In this document: in pieces, positions 33,747 through 46,669 of the stretch
Numbering within the stretch: position 1 is the stretch's first letter
How the letters are laid out: each line of letters begins with the position of its first letter
NCBI GenBank assembly: GCA_949358305.1
Contig: OX442316.1
Coordinates: forward strand, 8,310,001 to 8,374,000
Origin: Strigamia acuminata
Taxonomy: Eukaryota > Arthropoda > Chilopoda > Geophilomorpha > Linotaeniidae
Direction: 5' to 3'
DNA length: 64,000 bases
Notes under the pieces: model-generated
Told to the model about the DNA's origin: nothing
Databases searched by the model: none
What the model saw: only the letters and a program-made list of their open reading frames with translations
Translations under genes and position numbers: made by a program

Positions 33747-34033
33747 CAGACTTGTAAAACATAAATACTATGTAATTGTGTTTTAATTTTTTTTTTAGAC
33801 AGTTAGCAGAGTATTTTTTGACGAAACTAATTGTGTGTGACTTATGCATAAACACGAGTTCGTGGGTGAATTAAAATAAAAAAAATGAATGTAAGCTGCA
33901 AAAATTTAAATTAAAAATTTAAGTAGGTTAAGTTATTTAATTTTCGATAATTAGACAGATTTTGTAATGACATAAGATGTAGTGGTGTAGAGGGAAAACA
34001 ATGATATTATAATATTAAATAAATTAAATTAAA
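33747..34033. other. 3' spacer between convergent aminopeptidase and protease genes
   Basis: AT-rich; shared 3' flank. The repeated AATTAAATTAAATTAAA tract lies near 34017-34036. No gene. Confidence 0.4.
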
Positions 34034-35887
34034 TTAAACGGTACCAAACGTTGCCATAACGGCTTGTATCCAGTCAATAAATTTACTTACTCTTGTATAT
34101 ACACCAGGCATACCGGGTTTGGCGCACTCTAGACCCCACGAAATGATTCCAACAAGCTCCCATCTCCTATCTGATCTGCGAACAACCATTGGGCCTCCTG
34201 AATCACCCTTGAAACAAAAAATATAAGAACAACAACAACAACAATAATAATAATAATAATAAGATATTCTTTTTTGATCTTTACCTCACAAGAATCTTTT
34301 CCTCCAGCCATTAGAGCTGCACATAAAAGATTTTCTGTAATAGTCAGAGACAGTTTTGTCTTCTTTTGCAGCATTTCTCGACATTGTACATTAGAAATAA
34401 TTGGTATTTCAACTTGTTGTAATTTAGTTGCATATGGTCCATCTAATGAATAAATAAATTAAATATAATGTCATCATCTAGTTTTTTCTCTAACAATTTT
34501 AATTTTAACTTTATCATACATGGAAATAGTTGACCCCATCCAGTCACAACTGCAGTCACGTTATTGTACGTTTGATTACTTTTACTGCTTAAAGGTAGAC
34601 ACACTGGTAATATATTAGCCCTAAATATAGTTGGCTTTGCTAACCGGAGTAAAGCAATGTCGTTTTTGAACGTGCGTTCGTTGTATTGAGGATGAGACAC
34701 AATTTGTGAGATTGAGTAATCAACGTGAGGTAATATCTCGTTTTCATTGCTTTGATCAAATTCGCCCAAACGAACTTGCACATCACGTTTGGGCTTGCTA
34801 CAAGAAATCAATACAATGAATTAAAATCGTCACAATTAAAATGTAACAATTGTCACAACAACTCACAAATGAACACAGTGTGCTGCAGTCAAAACCCAGA
34901 GGTTGCTTACTAACACACCACCACAGCTATGAGAAAACAATGTATGTTTACGATGCCGCAATGACACCTGAAAAGTAATTTTGTTTGCAGTAGTTGAATA
35001 AAGCAGTTGATATAATGGCAGATGTCACCTGCCAAGGCCATTTGGCAAATTTGGATTCCTCACCTCCCACTATTCTTGATGATGGAAAATAATTGTGGTA
35101 CGTTTGACCACATACTACAAAGTAAATGTAAAATAAGAAATAAAAACAAATCGTTTATTATTTATTAATTAGAATAACATTACCTAAACGAGGATCTGTA
35201 TCAGATGGAGCATTTAATCCTAATTTCAATTTTTGTTCCACGTTTCGAAGGTTTGAATTTTTCTTATCTTGAGTTTTATTATTTATTTGCACATTTTCGG
35301 GTGATTTGGCAGCTGTAAGAATCCAATTTGTAATGCTAACGACCTCAGTTTGTTTGTCGCTTATTGAGTTATTGTGATTTTGGACAACAGTTTGTTTTGA
35401 TGGCAATTGAGTGCTTTCACTTCCGGGCAACGAGCAACAACTTTTAATGTACAGCTGGTCCATGCACACGTCCATGTGTTGACCTTTAAGTCTTAAGCAA
35501 TCGATGGCAAAAATGCAAACACCTTGGAGTTCTGAAGAATTTCTTATATTACAAATATTCACTGCATCTGAAACGTATATTTCAGGTTAATATCATTTTT
35601 TATTTCTGGTTCCATGAGACTGGTTTTTTCAGTTCCTCTTTTTACAATAAGTGTCACATGAACGAGATAATGTGAACTACGTCATGAGTTCATTAACCGC
35701 TTGCTAAAATTTAGCCACGTGTATATGTTATTGCTGTTGAATTCTTTTAATTAAATTGGATTGAAGTTAATAGGTTGACTAAATAAACTTTCCCGTTTGA
35801 AGAGTGTAAATATAGTAACATACCTGTTTGAGAAAGTATCACATGAAGACTTAGGAGCAATAGTGACAAATTCATTGACCTCAGCAT
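34034..35887 (-). CDS. Clip-domain trypsin-like serine protease
   Basis: Seven exons (35887-35824, 35567-35184, 35114-35029, 34967-34867, 34797-34520, 34442-34285, 34207-34034) join in phase to 414 aa. Signal peptide MLRSMNLSLLLLSLHVIL. Residues about 27-70 carry six cysteines ending in CC, a clip domain. A Ser/Asn/Lys-rich linker follows, then VCGQTY and activation site SSR/IVGGEE. Catalytic triad: TAAHC, KNDIALL, GDSGGP; the Asp six residues before the active Ser (KDSCEGDSGG) predicts trypsin-like specificity. Secreted zymogens of this type act in arthropod immune or developmental cascades such as Toll or prophenoloxidase activation. Which cascade cannot be told from sequence. Confidence 0.9.
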
Positions 35888-37251
35888 TTTAGAAAAATGA
35901 AAGAAAAAGTTTTTTAAATTGTTTTGTTTTGTTGAAATGCAGAGCCCTTTGCAACATGCAACCGCTGTGATCTGCCTACGTCACAGTTGAACTGAGGTCA
36001 GATTTGAGTGTAGGGAGTTCCTCACCTCACCATCGATGACCCACAATTCTTTTTGGAGGTCAAAACAGTTTTCCTTAGCTGATAGAATGCTGTAAATTCT
36101 TCTCCTTTTGTTGTACTGACTTATTACTTTCGAGATTACGTATTCATGTAAATCGTGTTAGATAAACACATCTTTTAAATTTATAGCGTGTCTGAATAAA
36201 TAAATACAAACTGTTGAAGCTTTCGCGTGATTTAGCATCAAAATAAATTAAGTTGGCAGGCGATAAAGTAGAAGATTCATATTTAAAAATAAACAGGATT
36301 TATTCATTTCTTCAAACATATCATATAAATACGTTTTTTGGGCAATTGTAAAAATTATAGTGTTATAAAGTAATTTCCAGATTGTCGATCTCTTACCACT
36401 CTAGCTAATACACCAAAACTCAAAAATGGAGCAAAGAAAACGTGAAAAACAAAACGAGCTTCAAACTAGATATTCTAGATATTCTAGTTACCTTGCTAGA
36501 TAATATTGCATTGAAATTTACATCTGTAATTCTTACCTGCTTAGTTAATTTTCGCCAATTAAAATCCTGAAATCGTCTTCCCTTTAAAGTCGTCATAACT
36601 GAATATGTAAATACATAATAACTGAGCTTGTAAACACCAAACACGTAATCTTTTGAGCTCACAGCTTTCTAGAAAGTGGATTAAGCCCAAAAATTCTAGA
36701 AATAACAAAAAATGAAGGTGTGTAGCGAGTTCTTGAGAAAGTAGGACAAGTGCAATAACTTTCTTCTGCCCTACAAATTTTAATTGCAATAGTATAAAAC
36801 AAAAATCAATAAAAATGCAATACGATAACATTTCCTCAGCAATCATAATAATAAAAGAATTAAATCTGTAATATCTACTGTACATTACATCCAAAAATAC
36901 AAAGAAATAACATTTAAATTCAAAGTTCGATAACTGCAATAATTGTACATGACTGCATTCACTACTTGTTACATGCATCATTAGTTTTGATGTTCACCTG
37001 ATGAGTTTAATATTCTGAGTGAAAACTCCAATGATTTTTAAGCACAAGAAATAATTCGAAATGGGAGCACGTGACCGTATAGAGGGCACTAGTAGCTACT
37101 ACTACCGTGCTGTATGTTAAAGGGAAAAAAAGAAGATAAAAGTGGGTGAGAGCTGGCCTACTCCAGAATTGTTATTACTTTGTGATGCTGAGGCTTTGAG
37201 ACCAGTCCGTATTGACAAGTAGCGCATCTAGCAATTTCTACCGTTAGAAAA
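35888..37251. other. Intergenic between protease and TMX-like gene
   Basis: Divergent upstream region for the protease (-) and the TMX-like gene (+). A 140-codon open frame on the minus strand (36559-36981) encodes low-complexity, Phe/Leu/Ile-rich sequence and was not accepted as a gene. No repeat recognised. Confidence 0.35.
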
Positions 37252-39290
37252 TTGGTTGATCCTATCACCATGTTTTTATTAGTGCTTAATTGTTATCTAT
37301 TAATTGGAATTTGCCATGGAACTGCAAATCTGGGAATTGTTACTGCTGATGAAACTCGTGTAAATGAGGTATCTATGGACAAACTGACGCAGACGGTCTT
37401 AAATTACCCCTACACAGTTGTTCTTGGTAAGTTTTTATCTTAGATTTCATTATTTGCTGATATTTTTAAGTAAGTTTTTTAAATGTTCAGTTTTTCTTTT
37501 ATTTTTTTGAGAATATTTAAAGTTTAAAAAGTTCAAAAAAAGTTGAATTAGTGCTTGCGGAAATAATAAAACGTCAGTCAATAAATAAATGAAAGTAAAT
37601 GCTTTTGAGAAATTTTTTCGGCAATTTTTTGCGGTAAAAATTAATTGCCCTTTAAATCATTTTTAGAAATCAATAGAACTTCCTTTAAATTCGACCAAAA
37701 ATGAAGGTTAAATACTTAAATTGACTCGATTTGTGTTTTCCTGGTATATCTATTTAGGTTAATTGTACTTTCTAGCTCACGACCAGAAACCAATTTTTTT
37801 CCTTCCTAAGGATCTTGCAGTAAAGCAATAAGTTTATTGACAGCATTTTTTTCTATACCTTTCACCTTTTTGAGGGTGAACGATCTCAATACCCCTACAA
37901 AATCGCCTATGGAGCTAACTGGTGTCTAACCTAGTTTTACTAACCTAGAAACAACAAAAAGGAAGTGAAATTCCAGAGTGAGACAAGAAACGACAAGAAA
38001 CAATATGTTTTCACAATAGGAGTTTCGTTTTTTAAAGGATTTTTTTTTCTTTTTAGCAAAAAATGAAACAATTACAACTGATGAAGAAGAAATACTAATT
38101 AAACTACAAAATGATCTATCATCTGAACTTCACTTATCAGTGATTAAACTGAATCATTCGGACACAATCATCCAACAATATTACGACTACAGCAATCCAA
38201 GCATTCTCTTCTTTCGTCACACCAAACCAATCGTATTTGATGGTGAAATAAAAGAAAAAAAATATTGAACGACAATTTTAATGCAGTTTTTTTTTAAATA
38301 AAGGATCTCTTGAGCTGAACTCCATCAAAGAATGGGTACTGCATAATTTAGATAGTTATGTTCAAGAATTGCATGACGAGTCTTTTAATCTTTTGATGAA
38401 ATCTGTTTCGTCATCTGAAGATATATTTATTTTATTGTGAGTAATTTTCAATCTTATTCGTTGTGCATCATTAAAACGACTGTGGCTAAATGATAAAGCA
38501 ATAATTCTTTTTATCATAAATTTTAGCTGCAATGGGTCAGACATTTCGTGTCAGTCATTACAACCAATGTGGGACACTGTGTCAAGCAGGTAAACTTTCA
38601 TCAAAAAATAAAGAATAAAATGCAAAAAAAAATTAATGATCTGTCCACATAAATTAAATTTTTTTTCTAAATTTTTTTTTTTAGACTTAAATCACAAAAA
38701 ATTCTAGGGTTCGTAGACACAGATAAAAATGTAGAGCTTGCATCTCGTTTTGAAATTGGAAGCAAACCGGAATTAATATTGCACGTTTATTATTATTATT
38801 ATTATTCTACTATTATTATTTTTTAATGTACAATTTTTATACGTATTTTGTTTTTTGTTTTTAGGTTTAAATCAGGAAAACTGTATAGGTATTCCTACAA
38901 GACATTTGATATTGCAACCGTTTCAACATTTGCGTTAGAATGGTATATAAATGAGAAAGCAGAAATCATCCCAAAAATTGAGAAATCTCAGTAATAAAAC
39001 TTCTTTCTTATTAAGTCGTTTAATTTTCAGCTTTTAATATTTGCTACTCTTTACGTTTCAGTGAAACTTTGACTTTTGTGGAAAGCATAGTACAAAAAAT
39101 CAAGGTAAGTAGTAAATAATTTATACTATAGTAGTCTACAATTAATGTTGTGTTAATTAATCACCTATTGCAGAAAGAATTAGATGATCCTTACGCAATC
39201 CCCTCTATAGTGATGTTAAGTTTGCCATTTTCAATCGTTTTAGCTGCTGTGATAGCTAAAGGTCGCGATTACAACGCAAAATACGACTGA
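37252..39290 (+). CDS. TMX/PDI-like transmembrane thioredoxin-fold protein, degenerate active site
   Basis: Eight exons (37252-37426, 38057-38242, 38304-38436, 38527-38589, 38685-38780, 38865-38990, 39062-39104, 39174-39290) give 312 aa; the ATG at 37270 is an equally good start. N-terminal signal peptide (FLLVLNCYLLIGICHG), one thioredoxin-like domain without CxxC, and a second with SDISCQSLQPMW where PDI proteins have WCGHCxxLxPxW. The nucleophilic Cys is thus replaced (DISC) and only the resolving Cys stays. Then ASRFEIGSKPELILFKSGKLYRY with the cis-Pro region, a TM helix (IVMLSLPFSIVLAAVIA) and a short tail. The fifth intron must start GC (GCACGT) to keep frame. Likely an ER membrane redox-inactive chaperone. 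Confidence 0.7.
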
Positions 39291-39747
39291 GCTCACATTT
39301 AGGCGATTTCATGAATACTCTTTAACTTGTAAAAGTCAAATTTGTGTTTCAACAAATTCTAGTTTAAAAATCCTATCTAGTTTTGAAATGCAGTAAGTGC
39401 AAAACATCATTTTTGAATCATTTTTGTAATTTTTTTCTTTCTTCTCATACATCGTTATTGTAAATAAAATAAATCTAAAAATTTATTTTTCTTTCAATGA
39501 CAGTACAATGATATTTCCAGTTAAGAGAAAACTTGGATGTTCAATCTTGGGGGTGTTTTCACTGAGTCATCACAGTACAAATAAACGCAGCAAAATAATT
39601 AAAAACACACAACACTGCTTTATTGTCAGTAAAATATTGTGTGTAAATTACTAATGGTGTTTGTTCTTCAAGCAATAACTTAAAAACACTATCACCATAA
39701 CTCTTTAAATGTTTATGAATTCTAAGTACAGTAAAAATATCTAACTT
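39291..39747. other. Convergent 3' spacer, TMX-like / SLC26
   Basis: AT-rich. Contains plus-strand AATAAA at about 39466 (GTAAATAAAATAAATC), probably the TMX-like polyadenylation signal. No gene. Confidence 0.5.
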
Positions 39748-42700
39748 TCATTTGAGTAGAGTTCGATTGATTCCAGTGTCATTAGATCCACTCGGAAATT
39801 GAGATCGGAATGTACTGTAGTTTCCAGTATCATTAGATACTTTTTGCACACTAACAACTGGTATTTCGGGTTGATCTGGTTGCAGCGTACCTGGATATTT
39901 TTCTACAAAATTAAAACATAGAAAAATAAAGCGCCTTTTATAAGTTTAAAAGTTTCTCGTCAAGAATTAACGTACCAGTAAGTACAGCTTCAATTTCTTC
40001 TCTTGTCCGGCAATGTTGGAAGTCTTCAGGTTCCAAATGCTCAATAATGTCTATCACTTCTTGCTGTTGTCATAAAAATATTATATTACTACAACTAATG
40101 AAATTAATTCCATCTCTTTATAAATTTTTACCCTTAAATTCGTAAAAACTAATTTCTGATTCCGATGTTTAAATTCCTGAGTCAACTGCTTAATACCCTA
40201 TAAAAAGAAAATAAACTAGAACACAATATTAAAAGATATATGAAATTAAAACCTGTGCTATTGTATAATCAGGACCACATAAATGAGCGCCATCAAATAC
40301 GACTGGAAGGTTAGTGGCCACTAAAAATATAAAATAAAATACTTGGTACATTGGATTTAAAATGAAATCAATTAAAACTTACTTCGCGATAATTTGTTTA
40401 TACGATACTTCATGTATTCCATTGCTGGGTAATATAAAGCTCGATCAGGTTTTACTAAAATGTAATCTAATTCTGTATTTCGCTGCAAAAGAAAGATGTT
40501 TTTAGCACAATTATTCTGCACTTTGATGTAAATTTACGTACAGATCTGCGAACAAGGATGCTAGGTCGGGCTGTATTGTAAAGTAGTATAAAAAGAGCGA
40601 TCCCTGTACCAATTAATATTCCATACTAAAAATAAATTTAATAATTAAGACACAGAAAAAATGTTTTTTCTTAAGACATAAATCTTACCTCAGCACCAGC
40701 AAAAATGCAACTGAAAAATGTGGCCACCAATAGAAAAAAGTCTGATTCTAAAAAAAATAGAAATAATTCTTTATACAAAGTTTAAAATAAAAAAAATCAC
40801 CAATTAATAGTACTTTTAGTTTTCCATAAATGGGGGAACATTTCATATTCTACCATAAAAACCACGGTACAAATAATAACAGATGAAAGAGTGGCTTTCG
40901 GAATGAATTTAAATGATTCAGTCAAAACACCCAAAGCCAGTAAAACAAGAGCGCCTGAAAATTATCAAATTCCTATTAAATTTTTGCCGCGGTATTAAAT
41001 GGATTAAAATGAATTACCTGTAAAAAGACCTCCAAGTGGACTTTTAACCCCACTACTTGCATTAAGAGCTGTTCTGCAATATAATTCATTACATTTTGTT
41101 TCGTAAACTACTTTATCTAAAGTTATCACCTTGAAAAACTTCCCGTGCTCGGAAATGATGATACAAATGATCCCAAAATATTACTCAACCCTGTGTATAA
41201 TTTTGCATACATACATTTTAATTAAGAAATTTTAATTAACAGTTTTCAAACTTACCCAGTGCTAATAACTCTTGAGTTGCATCAAGAGTTTTGCCTTGAG
41301 CTAAAGAAAAGTTCTAAAAGTTTCAACCACCAATTTTTAAAAAGTTATAATATCTTACCAAACACTTTTGCAATAGCAATATGTTCTAAAATTGCAAGCA
41401 GAGGAATTAAAGCTAAACTTGATTCTAGTTCCTGTGGATGAATGATAATTATTAATTAGAAAACATTTTAAAATTCGATTACTCATCAATAAATTAAAAT
41501 TACGGTTAGTATTTGCAAAAAGTTTATGGTTTCATTTCCTCTTTGAAGACTAAATTGTGGAAACTGAAATGGTGGAAGACCTGGTTTCACCTCTCCAGTT
41601 AGCGTAAATATATTCTTGTTAAGTAATTCAAGACCAAATGCCAATAGGCCCATGCAAACTACTATCAATGCATTACGGCCTAAACCACCAACAAAACATG
41701 TTATTCAATTAAGAGTTAACTATAGTAATTCTTGTATTTTGTACCTGTTCCTATAAACCATAAAAACTTCCGCCATAATTTTTCGTACCAATGTAAATGC
41801 CTATCCTCATCGGACCAATGAATGCGACTAATCTTCTGAATAATAAACAAAACCAAAAAAATATGAGAATATAAATAAAATAATTAAAACAAGCCACCTA
41901 CTCTCAGAATTAGTAGCAGAATCATGCAAATTATTCCCAGAATTAAATCCCAATAACTGAAAATTGCAATCAATTAATATTAAAAAGAGAAAATTAAAAA
42001 CCGTACTTACTTCGTTTGGGTTATTTTTGTTACAACATTATAGATTACCGGTATAAATTGATCGGCTTCAAACGTTAATCCTAGTAAACCCTAAAAATAA
42101 AACACTGCATTTAGTCAACTCCAAATGTATAAAACTTCAAACTACCTTTATCTGAGTCGTAGCTATGATAATGGCTGCAGAAGAAGAAAATCCACTGATC
42201 ACAGGAACAGGTATAAAGTCTATCAAAAATCCTTCGGAAAAAAAAGAAATTAAATTAATTTTAAAAACCTACCAAATAAAAAAAATATTTTATTACCTAA
42301 ATTAAAAAATCCGAATAAAAACTCAGCAACCCCACTCAAAAAACACAGAAGAACTGCATAAGTGGGGCCTCCCTTCTTGCTTTGCTCGGCAGTCAATAAA
42401 CCCATAATGGCTGTTGGACCAATAGTCACTTCATTAGTGCTTCCAAAAATGCAATATACAAAGCACGCCATAAATGCCGAATACAACCCATACTATATTC
42501 AAAAGAAAAAAAAACTCTCTAACCAAAATTTGCAAATAAACATTACAAACAAAGCCGACCTGGAGTGGCAAACCTGCTACACTAGCATAAGCCATTCCTT
42601 GCGGTATGACCGTGAGACCAACAGTAATCCCAGCCACTGCATCCGACTGCAACTTGCTCGCGTCGTACTGCGGTAACCAATTAATGATTGGAACATGTCT

Positions 42701-42994
42701 CTTGAGTTTCTTGACCGAGAAACACTTTCTGGTCCAATTGGAAAACTTTTCCCGAAATGTGGTCGATTCGTCATCTGCGACTATCGAAGTATCTGCTTAG
42801 AAATAAAATGTATGTACAAATACGAATAACGAATTGATTCAATGTTGCCAACTACGAGAAAACTATGAATAACAAGAATCGAATTCAGTTGGTGTTAATA
42901 GAAATTCCAAGTTTCTGCACTTGATTGAGAGTTGATGCAAATAATTGCAACCCAAACAAGCTTACATAAGCCAACCTGGAACAATGTTTATCAT
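39748..42994 (-). CDS. SLC26A11-like anion transporter 1
   Basis: Many short exons on the minus strand. Clear ones are 42792-42560 (…LQSDAVAGITVGLTVIPQGMAYASVAGLPLQ), 42492-42297 (SAFMACFVYCIFGSTNEVTIGPTAIMG), 42231-42146 (GFLIDFIPVPVISGFSS), then NALIVVCMGLLAFG, TGEVKPGLPPFQFPQFS, STGSFSR, a STAS domain (PVVFDGAHLCGPDYT) and a Ser/Asn-rich tail ending NRTLLK at 39748. A 19-nt first exon at 42994-42976 (MINIVP) fits the phase but its donor is weak; the 5' end is uncertain. The family carries sulfate, chloride or other anions across membranes through a 14-TM fold. SLC26A11-like is judged from motif wording. Confidence 0.85.
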
Positions 42995-43017
42995 GCTTGA
43001 TTTAGAACTCAAGCTCT

Positions 43018-43170
43018 ATGAACCGCTCGAACCTAGCAAAGAGTCGTTACAGTCGGGCTCTTGTTCATCAGTGTCAAGTGTATGTGTCTGCAAAGCAATC
43101 TCCATTACTAAGAAGAAAAGAACTGAGCAAAGCAAAGGTCAAACTAGATCGAAAGATTGCCAAAGGGGAG
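43018..43170 (+). other. Possible 5' exon of the second SLC26 gene
   Basis: Open plus-strand stretch (MNRSNLAKSRYSRALVHQ...) ending at a perfect donor, GGGGAG|GTAAGT. None of its frames continues into the coding exon at 46922, so if spliced there it is untranslated. It begins 24 bp from the putative first exon of the divergent SLC26 gene. A 30-nt stretch at 46751-46780 with AG and GT borders could be another UTR exon. Confidence 0.3.
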
Positions 43171-45148
43171 GTAAGTTTCACTCAATTTTCAATAACATCT
43201 ATATGATAATGGTATTCAGTGCTCAAAGTGACGATATTTTTACTCGTTTGTTTTGAATCGCAGAAGAAATGATAATTAAGATGAATTAATTACATTCACA
43301 GTTGTGTTATTTTTTTAATTTAATATTGTTCCCACCCCTTGGACTGTTGGTAACCAAATATTGGAGATGACCTAGAGGATTAACAACTATAAATTTCCGT
43401 CAGGTGAGTGCTAGGAGATCTCAATGCCTAATTCCACGTTCATCTGACAGATTAGCAAAGATTCTTTTGTTGATGCAATATTTGTATTGGTGGTCTGATG
43501 TATTTTTTTCGACGAAGGATTTTATAATTTTTGCTTTTGTTTTGAGTAATTGAGGAATTATGAAGTAATCAAATCCCCTTTCAATTGCTTTATATTTTAC
43601 GACTTCATTAAATACTTTCAAGCTAAATAAACATGCTAATTAAATCAGTTATTGCGGTAGTGTTGCAATTTCCAATTATTTTTTAAAAATAAATAAATGT
43701 CAATTCATTCTATTCAGGGTTAAACGTTGGTTTCAGTCAATTAGAGGAATTAGTTAGATTTAACTGAAGCAATACAAGGAAATGTTACAAATTAAATTGC
43801 AAAAGTGGACATAAAAATAGAAAACACTTGCAATATTAATTTCAAGCACTTTTTATTTTTATTTTAGTACAGACCAAAGTCTCTTAGCAAAAGCACCCCT
43901 TAATAAAAATATTATTGCAGTTTTTTAATATGGAAACCACTAGAAACGGGCTATTTTGCCTCTCATGACGTCATTTATGGCTCGCCTTAAAAAAATGGAT
44001 ACCCACAGGAAACATCTCGATCTCGAGTTGTTTTAGTTGATGTAGGATGCTCTCCAGTTGCTAAACCTTTCTTAGTTCCACGATCGAAGTCTCATTACGT
44101 GAATTTAAACACAACACATAAATATAGATGGTGTGGCATCTCGAATGAATCCTTTTTACCGAGTTGACAATTGTATGCCGATCTCACTGCATACTTACAG
44201 TCGTCTAGGGAAGACATGATCTCTTGTTAGATGAAAAACAGCATTCATATTTGATGCTTACAACATTCTCGTACTAGACTAAGCTATAAGTTCATGTCAA
44301 TATAAACTGTCGTTGAGGAAGCTGTGGGAAAACCGCAACTGCAGCTTGAATGACGCCATTGCGTAACACATCACGTTTTGTTTACAAAAATTTGATACTT
44401 GTGAGAGTATTGTTTAGCATTTTATTTCACTGTTCATACGGTTTTTTTTATTACAAATGTTCTTCTATGAATTAATAAAGTGTAAAATTAAAATCTGAAT
44501 AACACGAAAGACCAAATGAAACAAAAATCCGCGTATTACGCCACCAGCTGACGCCAGCTGCCCATATAGGTCACCTGGTCACCCTTCCATCACTGGTACA
44601 CTCACAGATAAAATCTATGAGGTACTCTCCTCTAAATCTGTGACCTTTGTCAAGGCAATGGCACTCCAGGCTTCGCTCAGTATTGCGTGGTTGAGAGTGG
44701 TTCATTCACTGTTCATTCCTGATACAATAAAAACAATAAACATGTCAGAGTAAGCACAAAAACGTGGCGATACGAGACAATAACAAATGTGTGTCAACAT
44801 CACAGTCACATTAAAAATGACCAAAATTGATAAAACAGAAAAATGTTTACACTTAAACATGTAATCATAGCACTTTTACCAATTAAAAAATATACAGATA
44901 GGAATAAAGTAGAGCTTAAATGATAAAACCTTGAAAGAATCCAAGAGGAATTAAGTGTGATTACAAAAGTGAAAAACAAAATTGAGTCAATGTCATTGAT
45001 CAAGATTAATGACGTGCTATATTTAAAAAAACAAATTCTTTAGTTTGAAAATACAAATTCTATAACATATTTTATTTGAGTAACTTTAATACCGTATTCA
45101 TTATCATCGAGAGATTAGTCCGTCTTATCAATATCATTAGCACTAGTA
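43171..45148. other. Spacer or first intron between the SLC26 genes
   Basis: No coding sequence supported. Sequence from about 43960 to 44720 is richer in G+C than its neighbours but was not recognised. Confidence 0.35.
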
Positions 45149-46669
45149 CAACCCCCGGACAAAAGTCCTGCAACAGAGCAATTTTTTCACTTACTTCAAA
45201 CTTTGATGGCATCTAGCATAAAAACCATGACAGCTAAAGCAATTAAACTTTAAAAATTGAAAAGCCCTATCTTTTTAGACTAGAATCACTTTATAACATC
45301 AGCTGAAAACATCTTTATTCAGTACGAAAAAAATAAAAATAAAAAATACACCAGAGACAAAAGTCCTGCAACACAACAAAATTGGTACAAAAGTCCTGCA
45401 ACTTTCTTCTCAGTACTTCGTGGCTCCACCTCTAGCTTTCAAAACTGCTGTAATCCTTCTAGGGATGGATACTATTAAGGTCCGGTGAGTTTCCTGGCCA
45501 GTCCAACACATCAATTCCCATACTTTCACCCTATGAGCAGGCGCACCATCTTGTTGGTAGATGTAACTGCCATCCGGAAAATAGTGTTTGGCGGTTGGAA
45601 TGAGGCAATTATCCAAAACATTGATGTAAACCTCTGCATTAATGCTTTGTTTCACAGTTTCTAAGCTTCCAAGTCCGTTTACTGTCATGGTTCCATAAAC
45701 CATTATCCCAGGTGCAAATTTGACAGTCTTTGAAATGCAATGGGGATGGAATTCTTCTCCCTTTTTTCTTAAAACTGTAGTTTTCCCATCTTTAAACAAA
45801 CAAAATCGCGACTCATCGCTGAAGATAACTTGTCTCCACTGTTAAACAGTCCAATCTTTATGTTTCTGACACCATAAAACTCGTTTTTTTTGCATTGCAC
45901 GTGTGAGAAGTGGCTTCTTCTTTGCAACTCGAAATCCATATCCCATTTCCTGGAGTCGGCGCCTTGTTAATTTTTCAGATACAGGTTTTTTTATTATATC
46001 AATCCATTTAGCTGTTATTTTTCTGGCAGAATCTTTCCTGGATTTCTTCACAAGACTTCTGAGGATGTTGTCTTCTGTCTTTTTGTATGGCGTGGACGAC
46101 CTGACCTTAATCTCGCATTGCATTTTCCGGTTTCTTCATGAGTCTTGATAATTCTGCCCAAAGTCGAACGATGAATTCCTATTTGACTTGCAATTTGTGC
46201 ATTGGAAATGCCTTCGGAATGCTTTTTAATTATTAATTTTCTCACTCCGAACTCAATAGGTGTGCATTTTGCAGCCATTGCTTAAAAAGCTTATTGCTTA
46301 CAAAATTAGTGAATGATAGGCAATCACTTGCAAATATGCAAATTATTATACAGTATATCACGTGTATGGTTTATGCCAATCCCATATATTGAGGGGAAAG
46401 AGAGTTTTAGCAGAAGTTGCAGGACTTTTGTACCAATTTTGTTGTGTTGCAGGACTTTTGTCTCTGGTGTATTTTTTATTTTTGTTTTTTTCGTACTGAA
46501 TAAAGATGTTTTCAGCTGATGTTATAAAGTGATTCCAGTCTAAAAAGATAGGGCTTTTCAATTTTTAAAGTTTAATTGCTCTAGCTGTCATGGTTTTTAT
46601 GCTAGATGCCATCAAAGTTTGAAGTAAGTGAAAAAATTGCTCTGTTGCAGGACTTTTGTCCGGGGGCTG
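45149..46669 (-). mobile_element. Tc1-like DNA transposon, decayed
   Basis: 1521 bp flanked by TA on both sides (45147-45148, 46670-46671). Long inverted repeats of about 255 bp (45149-45403 and 46415-46669) start CA(A/G)CCCCCGGACAAAAG. Each repeat holds three copies of ACAAAAGTCCTGCAAC, at 45159, 45357 and 45387 on the left, the IR/DR layout of multiple transposase sites. It sits between the two SLC26 coding regions, probably within a 5' intron. Confidence 0.92.
45410..46278 (-). pseudogene. Tc1-like transposase, broken
   Basis: N-terminal helix-turn-helix part is readable (ISNAQIASQIGIHRSTLGRI), followed by a frame change near 46048-46123, a second DNA-binding part (RRRLQEMGYGFRVAKKKPLL), an in-frame TAA just after KDWTV (about 45841), then QWRQVIFSDESRF with the first catalytic Asp and QQDGAPAH with the second. 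The third-Asp motif (SPDLN) survives only in a shifted frame, and the sequence then jumps to the usual C-terminus (RRITAVLKARGG), implying an internal deletion. No active enzyme can come from this copy. Confidence 0.88.

Noticed and set aside
36559-36981. 140-codon open frame on the minus strand
   Set aside because: Low-complexity Phe/Leu/Ile-rich translation, no recognisable domain, no clear exon borders. An expressed exon cannot be excluded.
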